Source: Anabas testudineus (Eukaryota; Chordata; Actinopteri; Anabantiformes; Anabantidae). From it: a stretch of DNA of 64,000 nucleotides. Positions 37,631-62,070 of this stretch are shown here, piece by piece. Under the pieces are notes generated by a model that was not told where the DNA came from, made no database searches, and worked only from the letters and a program-made list of their open reading frames with translations. The stretch is taken from assembly GCF_900324465.2 (NCBI RefSeq), contig NC_046618.1:15001063-15065062 (forward strand), in the 5' to 3' direction. The position numbers and the translations under genes are program-made. Every line of letters begins with the position of its first letter. Positions within the stretch are counted from its first letter, which is position 1.

Positions 37631-37855
37631 TAAAGCTGTGTGAAAAGAAAAGCAAAGGTGAGCCAAGAAACATACACAAACACACACAGAGATAAACAGA
37701 TGCGACAGATTTGTAATTCAAGCTTTCTGACAACAAATTAAGTCTTGTGTATAATTTGAGGTAGCCCTGGTGACTTCATTAGAGTGTCCTGGATGACAGA
37801 GCACAGGGTTTCAGTCAGGTTTTCTCGCTTGTTCTATAACACCCTGCTATACCGT

Positions 37856-38557
37856 GAAGTTAAATACAACTCGTGGAAAGTGTTGAATTCACAGGGGTAG
37901 GAGTTGTTTGTGTATACAGGTATGAGTTTCCACTGTAACATTTTCTATTCCCGCAACAGATGTGGTTCTTGGTGTCTCCTCTCTGGGCCATCAGCTACAT
38001 GGAAAAACATTCATCACAAACACACACTAAGCACGCCGACTAAGCCAGATGTCGTCACAGGGAAATTTCAGCCTGACCTCTAATTTATTTATTTTCTTTC
38101 CTACTTAGACAGGGATCTGCTGGAGGGAGGTAATCTGAGGAGGACACACACAATGTAGCTGCAAACTATGTGCTGAACCTACTGTAGACAGACAGCGTGG
38201 CAGGCCGGTTTTGTGTGTTGTTGTAGAAATCGAAGCACTTTCCAAAGAATTACTTTTATTATTTCTGCAGCATTTCTTTTGCTAAATCTTGTCCAGATTT
38301 GTTTTCTTTTGATAAATATCCACCTGCTTTAACATCAAACAAGTCCCACAGAACTCCACAAAGTCTGCTTTTGAACTGTAAGACATGGTCGAGGATAAAG
38401 AATTTTTTATTGTTTATTAAAAAATAATACAAACAAGCAGCCTACAGTTTCACAATCGATTTTGAATTTCTGCCCTCTGCCTTTCTTTCCAGGGCAGACT
38501 CGTAAATACTGACCACTTGTCACGACCAGAGGCAGGTGCTGATGACAATATCTGTGC

Positions 38558-38607
<50 letters not shown>

Positions 38608-38835
38608 CTGTAAATAGTCCATTTGTCAGATGCTATCAGTGTTAATTAGAGAAGGCAGCAAGAAAAGAAAACCAATACAGTGTCACAGTACAGACAATGT
38701 AATAGTATATTGTCTAAACTTTTCTAAGCTCAGTCTTAAAAAGCAGATGTTGTTAGATGACATGTCTCAAGTCCTTTATTGTCCTTATCGTCTTATTTTT
38801 TCCTTCGTTTACTTCTTTATTTGTTGATGGTTTGC
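37856..38835. other. Intergenic sequence between array and LINE
   Basis: Unique-looking sequence with no convincing gene. It holds a GT microsatellite (38561-38605). Confidence 0.5.
38561..38605. repeat. (GT)n microsatellite
   Basis: About 22 uninterrupted GT dinucleotides. Confidence 0.95.
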
Positions 38836-38844
38836 TTATAATTT
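38836..38844. repeat. Left target-site duplication of the LINE
   Basis: TTATAATTT, repeated exactly at 43274-43282 just after the LINE's tail repeats. A 9-base AT-rich match could arise by chance, but the placement at both expected borders supports it. Confidence 0.6.
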
Positions 38845-39316
38845 GAACGTGAAATTAGCCAGACCTTTAGGGGCTCCAGCGGCTGTGGTCAGGTGTATCC
38901 CGGGGGCCAGGGTACCGGACATTGAAGGCAATCTTAGGGCCTTAGGACAGCATAGCTTTTCAAAGATAGTGATACATGCCGGAGCTAACGATATACGCCT
39001 TCGTCAGTCTGAGGTTACCAAGAATAACTTTAAAGAGGTGTTTAAATTAGCGAAGGCGATGTCCGAAGTGGTAATCTTCTCTGGCCCCCTCCCAATGAGA
39101 CGAGGTGACATAACCTACAGCAGGTTATGGTCGCTGAACCGCTGGATGTCCAGGTGGTGCTCCGAAAACAACGTGGGCTTCATAGATAATTGGAGTACTT
39201 TTGAGGGCAAACCTGGCCTGTTAGGGCGGGACGGTGTCCATCCCACTCGGGAAGGTGCTGCTCTCATTTCTTGCAGTATAGCTCATAGTCTAAGATCAGG
39301 CCTAGCTAGTCGCTGA
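38845..39316 (+). pseudogene. LINE ORF1 remnant: esterase-like SGNH hydrolase domain
   Basis: About 156 codons of an SGNH/GDSL-type esterase domain, open from the insertion border but without an ATG. Visible are the block with HAGANDI and the catalytic-type DGVHPT (Asp/His) near the end. The first block, with the nucleophile serine (GDSI), is missing. The remnant begins at NVKLARPLGAP, which I expect directly follows GDSIVR-like sequence in full elements. The domain is known from CR1/L2 ORF1 proteins. It ends with TGA (39314-39316), in the same frame as ORF2. Confidence 0.8.
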
Positions 39317-42300
39317 CTACCCAGAGTCCAGGCCAGGGAGCAGACAAACAGGCTAAACCAAGTGTCTGCTAGCTGCACAGAGTCGTCACTCAGGGTTCAA
39401 CATATTGAGACTGTGTCTGTTCCTCGAGCTAAACAAAAAGCTAGAAAAACCCAGAAAGTATGTTTTAATAATTTAATTAACATACAGACCTCAAATTCAG
39501 AGCACACTGATTGTGCAGCCAGCACCTCTGATCTGAAGTTAGGACTGTTAAATATTAGATCTCTTACATCTAAAGCTCTTACTGTTAATGAAACTATCAC
39601 AGATCAGGAGTTTGATATACTCTGTTTAACAGAAACCTGGATTAAACAGGACGAGTATGTAGCTTTAAATGAAGCAACTCCTCCTGGATACAGCTACATT
39701 CACCAGCCTCGTCTGACTGGTAGAGGAGGAGGTGTCGCAGTTATTTACAATGATAATCTGACTATCGTACAAAAGCATGTACACAAATTTAAAGCTTTTG
39801 AATGTCTTTATAGTAACATAACAAGTATAGATACAAATATAAAGTCTGCTCAGCCGATCCCGCTAATTATCATTTACAGACCCCCAGGGCCCTACTCTGA
39901 ATTTCTTTGTGAATTTGCAGATTTCCTTTCTAACCTAGTTGTTTCTGTAGACAAAGCGTTAATTGCTGGAGATTTTAATATTCACTTTGAGAATCCAGAA
40001 GACCCTCTGAGAACAGCATTTATGTCCATATTGGACTCGCTAGGAGTAGATCAGTGTGTAGTAGGACCCACTCATAAAGCGGGTCACACCTTAGATTTAA
40101 TAATATCATTCGGTTTAAGTATAAGAAATTTACTTACGCTCCCACTGTCTGAAGTTATCTCAGACCACTATCTTGTTTCAACTACAGTGTGTCATATTAA
40201 CAATGTATACTCAGCGCCGCGCTATCGCATTAAACGTACATTTACATCAACTACCGCACAGAGCTTTATTAGTAATCTTCCAGAGTTATCAACTTTGATT
40301 GGATCACCGTCTGACACCACAGAACTAGACCAGGCGACTGAATATCTCGAGTCGTCATTACGTTATACCTTAGATAAAGTAGCTCCAGTTAAAAGAAAAG
40401 TCATTAGAGATAAGAAACTTGCTCCTTGGTATAACGATGACACGCGCGTCTTAAAACAGACTACTCGAAAGTTAGAACGTAAATGGCGCCAAACTAAACT
40501 GTTAGTATTCCAGATAGCGTGGAAGGAGAGCATCCTGAACTATAAAAAAGCTCTTAGTGCAGCTAGATCAACGTATCTCTCCACTCTCATAGAAAACAAC
40601 AAAAACAACCCTAGATTTTTATTTAATACAGTAGCCAAATTAACTAGAAAGAAAACTACTGCAGATATCTCCACAACAACGTTGTGCAGTAGTGAGGACT
40701 TCATGAACTTTTTCAATAACAAAATTGTAAATATAAGGCAGAAAATTCAAGCTTTAAAACCAGACAATTTAGTTGACGCAGGTGACGAGCTAACCTCAGC
40801 AGATCAGTACCTAGATTACTTTACTCCTCTTGAAGAGAATGAACTAATTTCACTCATCTCTTCTGCAAAATCTTCAACCTGTACATTAGACCCTATACCG
40901 ACACACTTTCTAAAACAGATAGTGCCAGAAATAATAGAACCCCTGCTGACAATCATAAATTCCTCACTCAGCTGTGGGTATGTCCCAAAGTGTTTTAAAT
41001 TAGCAGTTATTAAACCGCTAATCAAGAAACCTGATCTCGACCCTTGTCAGCTGTCAAATTACAGGCCGATATCAAACCTCCCCTTTATCTCAAAGATTCT
41101 CGAAAAGATAGTAGCTGGGCAGCTATCCTCGTATCTTCATAGAAATAACATACATGAACTCTATCAGTCAGGATTTAGGCCTCATCACAGCACAGAGACG
41201 GCCCTTGTTAAAGTAGTAAATGACCTCCTATTGGCCTCTGATCAGGGTAGTGTCTCTTTGCTTGTGCTACTCGATCTCAGTGCAGCTTTCGACACCATTG
41301 ACCATAGTATTCTCCTTCACAGACTAGAAAATGTTGTTGGAATTAGGGGAACGGCCCTCTCCTGGCTTAGGTCCTATTTGACTGATCGTTATCAGTATGT
41401 AGATCTAAATGGCGATTACTCCACATGCTCTCCAGTGGAGTTTGGTGTTCCACAGGGTTCAGTTTTAGGCCCCCTGCTTTTTTCCCTCTACATGCTTCCT
41501 CTGGGCAACATTATCCGTAAACATGGTATTAACTTTCATTGTTATGCTGACGACACACAGTTATATGTTTCATCAAAACCAGATGAGATCAAACTGCTTA
41601 ATAAAGTTGAGCAATGTGTAAAGGATATACGAGACTGGATGCTAATTAACTTCCTTCTGCTAAATCCTGATAAGACAGAAGTACTAGTTATAGGATCATC
41701 TGCAGCTAGAAGCAAGATGTTAGACCACACCGTAACTCTAGATGGCCTTTCCGTTACATCTAGTGCAACAGTCAAAGACCTTGGTGTGATTCTAGATTCC
41801 AGTCTTTCATTTGAAGCTCATGTAGATAATGTCACCAGGACAGCTTTCTTTCACCTCAGAAATATTGCCAAGATAAGGAATATTTTGTCACTAAATGATG
41901 CAGAAAAATTAGTCCATGCTTTCATCACCTCTAGGTTGGACTACTGTAATGCCTTACTGTCTGGCTGTTCAACCAGGTGCATAAACAAGCTTCAGTTAGT
42001 TCAGAATGCAGCAGCGAGAGTCCTCACTCGAACCAGAAGATACGATCACATCACGCCTATCTTATCTACACTTCATTGGCTCCCCGTGAAATTTCGCATT
42101 GATTTTAAAATACTACTTTTGACATTTAAAGCATTAAATGGTCTTGCGCCGCATTATCTAAGTGAACTGCTAGTGTCTTATGATCCACCACGCCTACTTC
42201 GCTCAAAGGATGCTGGCTGCCTGTCAGTACCTCGTATCCTAAAAACTACAGCTGGGGGCAGAGCTTTTTCTTACAAAGCCCCAAAGTTATGGAATAGCCT

Positions 42301-42385
42301 TCCAAATAGCGTTCGGGACTCAGACACAGTCTCAGTGTTTAAGTCTAGGCTGAAAACCTACCTATTTAGTCAAGCATTTGAGTAA
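39317..42385 (+). CDS. LINE ORF2: APE endonuclease plus reverse transcriptase
   Basis: Open frame of over 1000 codons with no breaks. Counting from 39362, the N-terminal part is an apurinic-type endonuclease (LGLLNIRSL near 60, LTETW near 90, GDFNIH at 203, SDHYLVS at 266). The reverse transcriptase follows ([17 protein letters not shown] near 565, AAFDTIDHS near 643, [17 protein letters not shown] near 700, YADD near 728). The C-terminal part is typical of L2-like proteins ([15 protein letters not shown] end). The enzyme nicks target DNA and copies the element's RNA there. No ATG occurs in frame before the endonuclease domain; the frame runs back to the ORF1 TGA. Translation may therefore depend on read-through or re-initiation. 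Confidence 0.9.
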   Translation, partial: LPRVQAREQTNRLNQVSASCTESSLRVQHIETVSVPRAKQKARKTQKVCFNNLINIQTSNSEHTDCAASTSDLKLGLLNIRSLTSKALTVNETITDQEFDILCLTETWIKQDEYVALNEATPPGYSYIHQPRLTGRGGGVAVIYNDNLTIVQKHVHKFKAFECLYSNITSIDTNIKSAQPIPLIIIYRPPGPYSEFLCEFADFLSNLVVSVDKALIAGDFNIHFENPEDPLRTAFMSILDSLGVDQCVVGPTHKAGHTLDLIISFGLSIRNLLTLPLSEVISDHYLVSTTVCHINNVYSAPRYRIKRTFTSTTAQSFISNLPELSTLIGSPSDTTELDQATEYLESSLRYTLDKVAPVKRKVIRDKKLAPWYNDDTRVLKQTTRKLERKWRQTKLLVFQIAWKESILNYKKALSAARSTYLSTLIENNKNNPRFLFNTVAKLTRKKTTADISTTTLCSSEDFMNFFNNKIVNIRQKIQALKPDNLVDAGDELTSADQYLDYFTPLEENELISLISSAKSSTCTLDPIPTHFLKQIVPEIIEPLLTIINSSLSCGYVPKCFKLAVIKPLIKKPDLDPCQLSNYRPISNLPFISKILEKIVAGQLSSYLHRNNIHELYQSGFRPHHSTETALVKVVNDLLLASDQGSVSLLVLLDLSAAFDTIDHSILLHRLENVVGIRGTALSWLRSYLTDRYQYVDLNGDYSTCSPVEFGVPQGSVLGPLLFSLYMLPLGNIIRKHGINFHCYADDTQLYVSSKPDEIKLLNKVEQCVKDIRDWMLINFLLLNPDKTEVLVIGSSAARSKMLDHTVTLDGLSVTSSATVKDLGVILDSSLSFEAHVDNVTRTAFFHLRNIAKIRNILSLNDAEKLVHAFITSRLDYCNALLSGCSTRCINKLQLVQNAAARVLTRTRRYDHITPILSTLHWLPVKFRIDFKILLLTFKALNGLAPHYLSELLVSYDPPRLLRSKDAGCLSVPRILKTTAGGRAFSYKAPKLWNSLPNSVRDSDTVSVFKSRLKTYLFSQAFE

Positions 42386-43273
42386 ATAGATCTGGGAAGG
42401 ACTCATGGACGTAGAGCATTATGGTGAACTGGTATGTTTAGATGCTGTCTTCCCAACTCTCACTGATCACTCGGGTTTGTTGATGGTGAAGTGTTTGGTT
42501 GCTCTACATCCCAGTGCGCCCTCATGTCTGTGTTTCCTTCTGGCCCACCCGTTTAGTTAGGCTGTTATAATTAGTCCTGCCGGAGTCCCTGCTGCACTAC
42601 ACTAAATATACATTCACCTCAAACTTTATCTGACTGTGAATACAACTAACTGCAATCTCTCCTCTTCTCTCTCTGTCCCTCTCCCTCTCTCTTTTCCCTC
42701 TTCCTGTCTCTCTGTCGAGCTACACGTCATTCCACCCTTTGCCCTCTGGACCTGTCTGACTCGTCCTGATGCCCAACTTCTGGCTGGAGATCTCGTCGCC
42801 TGGATCCACCGTTTGCCCTTTGGGATGCGTTTGGAGACTGGATTGGTCACAAGCTACTATGATGTCGGTCCCGGCCTCGGCGGACGTCGGAAGCTGTTTC
42901 TTGGAGCTCTCGACTCAACGCTCGATAGTCCAAGAATGGAACTAGTCTGCCTGCAATAACTAACTGGACTCCATATTAACTTAAAAGACTTTAACTGTTA
43001 TACTGGACTGCTGCCTACACAGCATGTAATCACCCATATGAGGATGGGTTCCCTGTTGAGTCTGGTTCCTCTCAAGGTTTCTTCCTGTTGCCTTCTCAGG
43101 GAGTTTTTCCTTGCCACTGTCGCCCTCGGCTTGCTCATCAGGGACAATCACATTATTATGACTCATACACATACACTGTTCATGTACTGTTCTTTGGTTG
43201 TGTAAAGCTGCTTTGTGACAATGTCAGTTGTAAAAAGCGCTCTACAAATAAAATTGAATTGAATTGAATTGAA
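42386..43273 (+). other. LINE 3' UTR and tail repeats
   Basis: Non-coding 3' part of the element, containing the GGTTTCTTCCTGTTGCC and GAGTTTTTCCTTGCCACTGT motifs seen in many fish repeats. It ends in TTGAA/ATTGA pentamers. The likely stem-forming 3' end (AAGCTGCTTTGTG ... AAAAAGCGCTC) is what the reverse transcriptase is thought to recognise. Confidence 0.75.
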
Positions 43274-43282
43274 TTATAATTT
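43274..43282. repeat. Right target-site duplication of the LINE
   Basis: TTATAATTT, matching 38836-38844. Confidence 0.6.
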
Positions 43283-44550
43283 CTTTCCCTACCTGTGCTT
43301 TTCCATGTTCTTGTTTTATTTATTTAATTACTATTATCAAGACATCATGTTGCAATGTGTTTGTTTCATTTTTTTCATTTGAAATGCTCATAGAAATTGT
43401 TTCTCAGCAAAGACCGCAAATGAGCTGTTATTTTTGTAACTACCACCTAGCAGATGAATCAGTGCACAGTTCTAATTTCTGCCATTCCATCTTATTGCTG
43501 TAAATAACTGCAGGTTGCAATGTTGCAGTCACGAAATCATTAATTGTTGAAAGTTTGTCCAACTTTCTATGGATCAGCAAATCATGATTTGTGAAGCATT
43601 AAAGCAATAGAAGACACACTTCCCAATAACGCTGACAGAATTATTTGTTATATGTTTTCTGACAGCTTCTCTGTTGCTGAATAAAAACACCTGGCAAAAC
43701 ACTTTGCACTGATGTCATTCCAAAAAAAGTATTTGGCAATTTCCTTTTCACTGCATTCCATCTGTGAACCCACCTTCTGTGGCCAACACCGGAGAAGCAG
43801 TAGATACACACCTGGAAGACACTCACAGCTAAAATCGTCTCTGAATCCAAGAGACTTCACATCCCACAGGAGGTACAGGGCTTCTGTGGCTGTCGTTTGT
43901 CTGTCACTTACACTTTTACAGCATCACCTACTCTCTGTTTAGTACCCATGTCTCCAGGCTGATGAGAGATGAGTGATGTACTATGTTGATTTCACTTGTG
44001 TGTGTGATCTAATGAGCCTGAAATGCCATGTAAAATTCAGACTTAACCCTGCAATGGTTTGTCTGCTCTTCTCAGTGACAGAGCCATAACATCTGTGTGT
44101 CACATTACACTGGGTGCAGTACATTAGGCGACCCATGGGTCTCTGCTTTCTCTGCAGCCTCTCTCTGCTTTGTTAATCCCGCCAGCTGTAGCACCTCTGC
44201 ATTATCATTATTACATTCACCCTGACCTACCTTCTCTTCCCCTGCTCCCTGCACTGATTCCCAGAAGAGCCCTATAACCACCCTCTAATAGCCACAGGCT
44301 AAACCAGCGTCAATACAAAATAATACAAAGTAGCTATAAGACAATGCACTGGAACAGTAGAGACACTTCTGTTTTTTACTATGCTCCAGTTTTACTGTTG
44401 CTGTCTTCATGAATTTGTAAAGCGAAAACCGTTTCAGTAGGTTGTCAGAACTGGTTTTGTAAAACTGTACCAGCTTATATTTTCACCTGCTCAAATATCT
44501 TACAATCTCTTTTTAAGGTCACAGACAGGTGTCATCTTTGGTACTGTATG
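43283..44550. other. Intergenic sequence, no gene recognised
   Basis: Overlapping short frames near 43640-43940 on both strands resemble no family I recognise. No splice pattern or start context supports them. Confidence 0.5.
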
Positions 44551-45205
44551 TACACTGCCCATCCAAAATAAAAGTTACTTGGATATAATTAAGCAAATAG
44601 GTATGAGCGTCCCATTGGATAATTACTGCATGGAGGATTATTTTTCAGGTCATGTGTTCTGATGAGTCCAGATTTACCCTGTTCCAGAGTGATGGGTGCA
44701 TCAGGGTAAGAAGAGAGGAGGGTGAAATGTTGCACCCATTATGACTAGTGCATACTGTAGGAACCTGTGGGGGCAGTGCTATGATCTGGGGCTGCTGCAG
44801 GTCTAGGTTCAGTTACGTTATGTGACCAAAGAATGAGGTCAGCTGACTACCTGAATATACTAAATGACCATGTTATTAATCCATGGAAGTTTTCTTCTCT
44901 GATGGCATGGTTATATTCCAAGATGACAATACCAGGATTGAGTGGTTCAGGGAGCCTGACACATCATTTTCACACATTAATTGGCCACAACAGAGTCCAG
45001 ACCTTAACCCCATTGAGAATCTTTGGGATGTGCTGGAGAAGACCTTCTCCCATCATCAATACAAGATCCTGGCGAAAAATTAATGCAACACTAGACGGGA
45101 ATAAATGTTAAGACATTGCAGAAGCTTTTTCGAAATGATGCCACAGTGAAAGTGTGCTGTAGTCAACACTAAAGGTGGTCCAACGAAATATTAGTGTGTT
45201 ACTAT
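44551..45205 (+). mobile_element. Tc1-like DNA transposon remnant
   Basis: The left border reads ACTGCCCATCCAAAATAAAA, like Tc1-type terminal repeats. Transposase pieces follow: FSDESRF (first catalytic Asp region, about 44668), [10 protein letters not shown] (second Asp region, about 44910) and [16 protein letters not shown] (third catalytic Glu region, about 44993). The N-terminal DNA-binding part is deleted, frames shift, and no matching right terminal repeat is clear. Not functional. Confidence 0.85.
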
Positions 45206-45475
45206 AGGCTCTTGTTCAGCTTGGTTTGTGGTGCATCTCAAACCCACAAATCATTTGCCTGTTAGATCATGATGCTAAGGAGCTATAATTAGATGAATGC
45301 TGGTTTAGGCTTCCTTTAAACTGTTTCCCCCTGATGTTCACATGTTCTCACATTATTTAGTCTTTACATGAGGAAAGCCCTTGTGTAAAACCGACCCTGG
45401 TTTAGCTGAGGTCAGGGTGCTGCTGGGAGTCCCAGAGATAGAGAGACATAGAAACAGAGGAGGAAGGGGGGGTGC

Positions 45476-45478
<3 letters not shown>

Positions 45479-45508
<30 letters not shown>
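45479..45508. repeat. (GA)n microsatellite
   Basis: About 15 GA units, just upstream of the candidate mapk4 first exon. Confidence 0.9.
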
Positions 45509-45511
<3 letters not shown>

Positions 45512-45529
45512 GTACTTAATCATCCGTGG

Positions 45530-45871
45530 TGCAGTATGTGAGAGCGTGTAGGAAGCTACTCAGGTTCAGATGTATCTCAATCGGGGATGATCCCTCCTCT
45601 CTCTCGTTCTCCTCTCAGATCCCTGTGAAGCGCTGACAGAGCGCGGACAGTCGTGCACAATACCCGGCTCTGTAGCACAGACTCGGGGTTATATCTCATC
45701 TCGGCGCATCGCCCCCCTGGTGCCGACCCGAGCCGGCTCTTCCTCCCTGTAGCGTTTGAATCGCACACACAGATGCGGTCGTGCTTCACTTTGTTTGCTT
45801 GCAAGGACCCGTACCTTTCCCATCTTTGCCTCGGATCTTTATTTGTGGACGGCGGGCTGCGTAATGCTCCG
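45530..45871 (+). promoter_or_regulatory. mapk4: Candidate mapk4 promoter and first non-coding exon
   Basis: CpG-richer stretch ending in a good donor, CCG|GTGAGTAG (GT at 45872). No long coding frame starts here. Its position upstream of the 5' UTR exon fits a non-coding first exon, as vertebrate MAPK4 genes have. The transcription start is not visible from sequence. A (TTC)n tract follows at 45902-45927. Confidence 0.45.
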
Positions 45872-47183
45872 GTGAGTAGCCTACTGGCGGCTGCTGTTAT
45901 CTCTTCTTCTTCTTCTTCTTCTTCTTCCCCCCTGTTATTACACTGAACAGATAAAGAGATGCACGAGATAACGAGGAGTGAGTTTGAGACCGATCAGGTC
46001 AGTGAGCGTTTTCTGTTTCTGGATATGAGGTTTGATGTTTTTGATTAGATGCACTACAATCTCCAATGTTTTTGTTCTGTGAGAGGGGCGTTACTGGAGT
46101 GAATGACACACAAAGACAGCTGCATGAAGCCAGAGTGCAGAGAGAAGGATGCAACCTTTCCCATCTGAGGTAAAACTGCCTGTTGGGAAGTAAAGTGAGT
46201 AGAAAAGAAAAGAAACCACAGCGAGGGACACTGGGGCAGCTGCACAAAGCCACAATACAACAGGATGTACCTTTGTTTGCCCCCATCAGCTATCACTTAC
46301 ACATTTGTTAACATCATGTTTCACACCATGTGTTGAGCATGCTTGGATTTGTTTGTTTTTTTTCCTGCCTGAACCCAAATGAAAATATTTCTTTATTTGA
46401 ACGTGATCACATCTTAAGCTGTCGACACTGAATTTGAATGAGATGCGCTGTGAAGCAAATGAAGATGTTTCACTGCACCGCATTGAGAAACTGCAAATTA
46501 TTCTTGTTTTTTTAATATTTATTCTTGTTGCATAACCTGAAAAAAAAAATGTGGAGAATACGTGCTCAGAGAGAAAAACCAAGCGCCATCTCCAGTGGTT
46601 ATGCATTATTTATAAAGTTACTGTAGCTCAGTGCTGCGCCTCCCACCCAGCACAACTGTCAAGACTCTCTCACAGTCTCTGCTCTCACCTTACACACAGT
46701 AACTGAGGCTAACATGAGGATTTGGAAGGCTTTTAAAGAGCACTTGTAGTTCAGGTACTGAGTGCATAATCTACCTTTATAGGAAGACAGAGACAGAGAG
46801 CTCGTAATCAACCTCACCACCAGTCAGATTGTTTTATGGATTGATGGATCATTGGAGTTATTACGCCTCAGCGGTGTAGGGCTGCAAGACAGAACTATGA
46901 CCTTTCCAAGGGTGGAAATATCTGAAATGTCACATAGATACTGTAAGAAACTGCAGCCAGTCTGTCTGAAATGTGAACAGCTTCATATAGTAGATATTAA
47001 AGCATCATTGAATTGACATGATTATCCTCTCTAAGCACATTAAGTTGCTGGTGTAGATTAGGTTACCCTGCCATTCGCTGTTATGTAATGGTAACTCTCC
47101 AGTGACACGAACCTTGTTAACACACAGGCTCTGTTGCTGTGTAACTTTCGTCTTTGTCTTCCTTTTTTTTTCCCCTTCCCAGG

Positions 47184-59207
<12,024 letters not shown>

Positions 59208-61323
59208 TGGTGAATTTCAACTTCAGGTCCACCACAGGAAAGCATAATAATGGGAAGCACGTCCAAATGCTCATCGTGAGGGGTTTGATATGCTGCATTA
59301 GACCTTGGTGTTAGCAGCAATTGTTTATTTGAGTTCCGCTCTAATGACACACTACACGCTGTGACTAAAACCCTCACTTAAACGAGCAATCCTACAGCTT
59401 TGTCAAGAGGTGCTCTGAGGCAATAAAAAGTGAGAGATCATTTGGGTCATATTGCAAATACGAAGGCTTTGTTTTAGTTGAGAATACTGAGAAGTAATAC
59501 ACTATTACTGATTGTGGTATTTGTGGTTTATTCTCAGTGATAGTGACGTTATCTGCAGAGGGAGCAGTCGGTCTGATGAGGAGAACTATATGGGCTGCTG
59601 GAGAGGGATCGTCTGGTTAACTTTAAGTCTGCTTTAGATGTGCTGTTCTATACAAGATCCCTTGCTGTGTGTCAGTCAGTAATTTTTCAAAAGGTCAAAC
59701 AGTCTTCCAAAGGTGATCTTCACCATTTAAAAAATATATCACTACAGTGATATGGGGCATGCTTTCCCCAGGTCTCCCTGAATGTATTAACTGAAAAATA
59801 ATTACACTAAATTGTGTAGAATGATGTTATTTGTTTCTCTTTTAACACTTCCACAGTGATTTAATGGGTTCCATCACTGCTACATGCCTTGTGAACTTGT
59901 TTAGTTGTATAGTATATTTCTCAAGACTGTTGTTAATTATATATTTGTGTCTTAATAGTCATTTTAGACTATAGTCAGTTTTATGTCCATTTAAAGTAAG
60001 CTGTATTTGGTACAAATGTGGAATGCTTTATAGTAATCATTTATGACTTAATTATTATTATTATTATAATTCAGCTCTAATTTTATCATAGCTCTATATC
60101 CTGCCTGCCTGAAGAACCAAACAAAACCATTATTTGCTGTACACTGATAAATATAATACCCTTCATGTACTAGACAGCCAGATATGTCAATGTTTTGCTC
60201 ATTTAAATGTTAGCCAGAGAAAGCTACAATACAGACAGCAGTAGTTTATATTTTGGAGGATGTAGATCCTGTACAGTCTTTATAGGAAATGATTTGTACT
60301 CAAACCTTCCAATAATCATATTAATATATGAACTGAAAACATTTAAACATATCTTTTGAAATACTTTTCTATCCAGTGTGGTAGACAGTAGCCATCTAAT
60401 CCTTCATGTTTGTCTTGTTTAGGGAACTTTCCGTCCACCATGTGATATCCATTCTAACCAGATCAACTTCCAGACAGATAGCATCAAGGCTTTCACCCCC
60501 TTCATTCATCCCTAGACATTAATTTGAATTCTTCCAAACAAAAAAAGATTAGGTTGGCTATAGTGTGGGAGAAACTGATAGCCTTGGTTGAATTATCCAA
60601 AAATATTTTTACAGCTGTGAACTGTTAATGCACATATAACACTGTTTCAAAAATCTTGACCTTCACAGTATCTGCACCTGTTATTCACACTGCAGCCAGT
60701 ATACTGTACACAGGTTGTGAACATTTCCTGAGGGCCGAGCCATGCAAGAGAATCGCTGACATTACAACCCATGATACAGCAAATCCAGATTCTTTTACAG
60801 TCACAACAGACATGAAGCACACATAGAGTCACTAGCACATTTAGAAATACAGGTTATTTTTAGCGACAACTGAAACTCCACCATTGCCTATGTTAATTTT
60901 AATCAATTATGTACCTCTAATATATTAACCATACCTTGGTTGGATTGCTGGACTAACTGACAGAAGTGTTTAAGTTAACAAAGTCAGTTTTGTGATCATT
61001 TATCTAATTATAGAAATAGATCTGAATAGAACTGTGCTGCAGTGAAACCAATTAAAATGTATCTAATCTATACAGGTCTATTGATCACATTTTTTTTTAT
61101 AAAGTTTCCTCTGCAGGTAACCTAAGCCAGCAATAAAATCAGTGATATACAACACAAGCATACTGTAAACATGTGGCTACTGAGCCGAAGTTCTTTTACT
61201 CTGTATGAACTAATGTAGAAAATGTGCCTCTCTACACCTCAATGCTTCCAGCTTGCTGAATGTAACATATTCTCTCTCTTTTGCATGGTTTTCACAGCTA
61301 TTCAAATATATTATATGTTTTTT

Positions 61324-61384
<61 letters not shown>

Positions 61385-61560
61385 GTGTCACTTTGTAAAA
61401 CAGTCAAATTTCTGTGGGCTCTTATTTCTTTTGTAATCACCCTTAAAGCAGGCCTCAGCTTTTCATTTGAGAAAAGCTGTGACATTTTTAAATACTCAGT
61501 ACTGATTGATAGTATCTCTTTTTGCAGTTTCTGTTTTGCTGGAAAATGAATAAAACAATA
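59208..61560 (+). other. mapk4: Probable mapk4 3' UTR and flank
   Basis: No gene is seen. Candidate polyadenylation signals AATAAA occur at 59422-59427 and 61549-61554, among others. An (ATT)n tract lies at 61326-61384. The true 3' end cannot be chosen from sequence. Confidence 0.45.
61326..61384. repeat. (ATT)n microsatellite
   Basis: About 19 ATT units; a frame through it gives a meaningless poly-tyrosine run. Confidence 0.97.
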
Positions 61561-61844
61561 CTTAAACGGTTATTTGACCGTTTGTTGTTTGTTTGAAGCA
61601 TGCACCATGTGCATTTTGACACCAACATCCTCTGATAGCATATAAAATTGCAAGACCAACTTTCCACAGCTGACCAAATGCATTTAAATCTGAGGATGAC
61701 CAGATTAAAACAAATGTAATCTGTAATTCTCTCCACTGTTTTGCTAATAACCTATGATCTTCCTGGACTCTTTATAGTTTTAGGCACTTTAAACGTTTAA
61801 ATATAAATCCATGATATCATGAGAGATGTAACAACTCCAACAGG

Positions 61845-62070
61845 ACATCTTGAAACAGATGGCATCGCCTCACAGAGCCCTGATCTCAACGTTATTGTGG
61901 GATTACACAAAGAGACCAGTGACACTGAGACAGCTTAAATACACAAAAATAAACTGTCTGTGAGAGGTTCCCTAAGAGGCTTGGAACAATTTACCCTCAA
62001 CGCCCCTTGAAAAACTGTGCAAGTGCAACTAATGAGGACTGGTGCGATTTCAAAGGCAGAATAATTAAAC
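61845..62070 (+). mobile_element. Second Tc1/mariner-type transposon remnant
   Basis: Decayed 3' part of a transposase gene. AGAGCCCTGATCTCAACGTT encodes the SPDLN motif, followed by a GGGATTAC...AAGAGAC stretch, and later AAAAACTGTGCAAGTG and GATTTCAAAGGCA motifs that I recall from a common fish Tc1-like family. Several indels break the frame. It is a different family from the remnant at 44551. Confidence 0.7.

Larger units (their letters stand above)
31623..37855 (+). repeat. Tandem unit 5 of the tetraspanin array (right edge)
   Basis: Starts with an H1 fragment. Its 3' part is rearranged: about 1 kb of spacer is missing after 37130, a block is inverted at 37333-37630, and the unit ends near 37855 in sequence not shared with H1. 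It therefore marks the original right-hand breakpoint. Confidence 0.8.
38845..43273 (+). mobile_element. L2/CR1-type LINE retrotransposon, 5' truncated
   Basis: About 4.4 kb non-LTR retrotransposon. Order: truncated esterase-like ORF1, endonuclease/reverse-transcriptase ORF2, 3' UTR, then a tail of ATTGA-type pentamer repeats (about 43250-43273) instead of poly(A), as usual in the L2/CR1 group. It is bordered by a likely 9-base target-site duplication. The 5' end is cut within ORF1, the common outcome of incomplete reverse transcription. The long uninterrupted ORF2 suggests a recent insertion. L2 is favoured over CR1 by the 3' end (GTAAAGCTGCTTTGTGACAA then AAAAAGCGCTCTACAAATAA), but I could not run a classification. 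Confidence 0.88.

Noticed and set aside
43641-43942. Overlapping frames on both strands as a possible gene
   Set aside because: No family resemblance, splice pattern or start context; left as unassigned intergenic sequence.
44833-45111. Frames that look like a small transposase gene
   Set aside because: Pieces of one decayed Tc1-like element lacking its N-terminal part; annotated as a remnant, not a gene.
61253-61549. 98-codon frame with a poly-tyrosine run
   Set aside because: Translation of the (ATT)n microsatellite in the likely mapk4 3' region.
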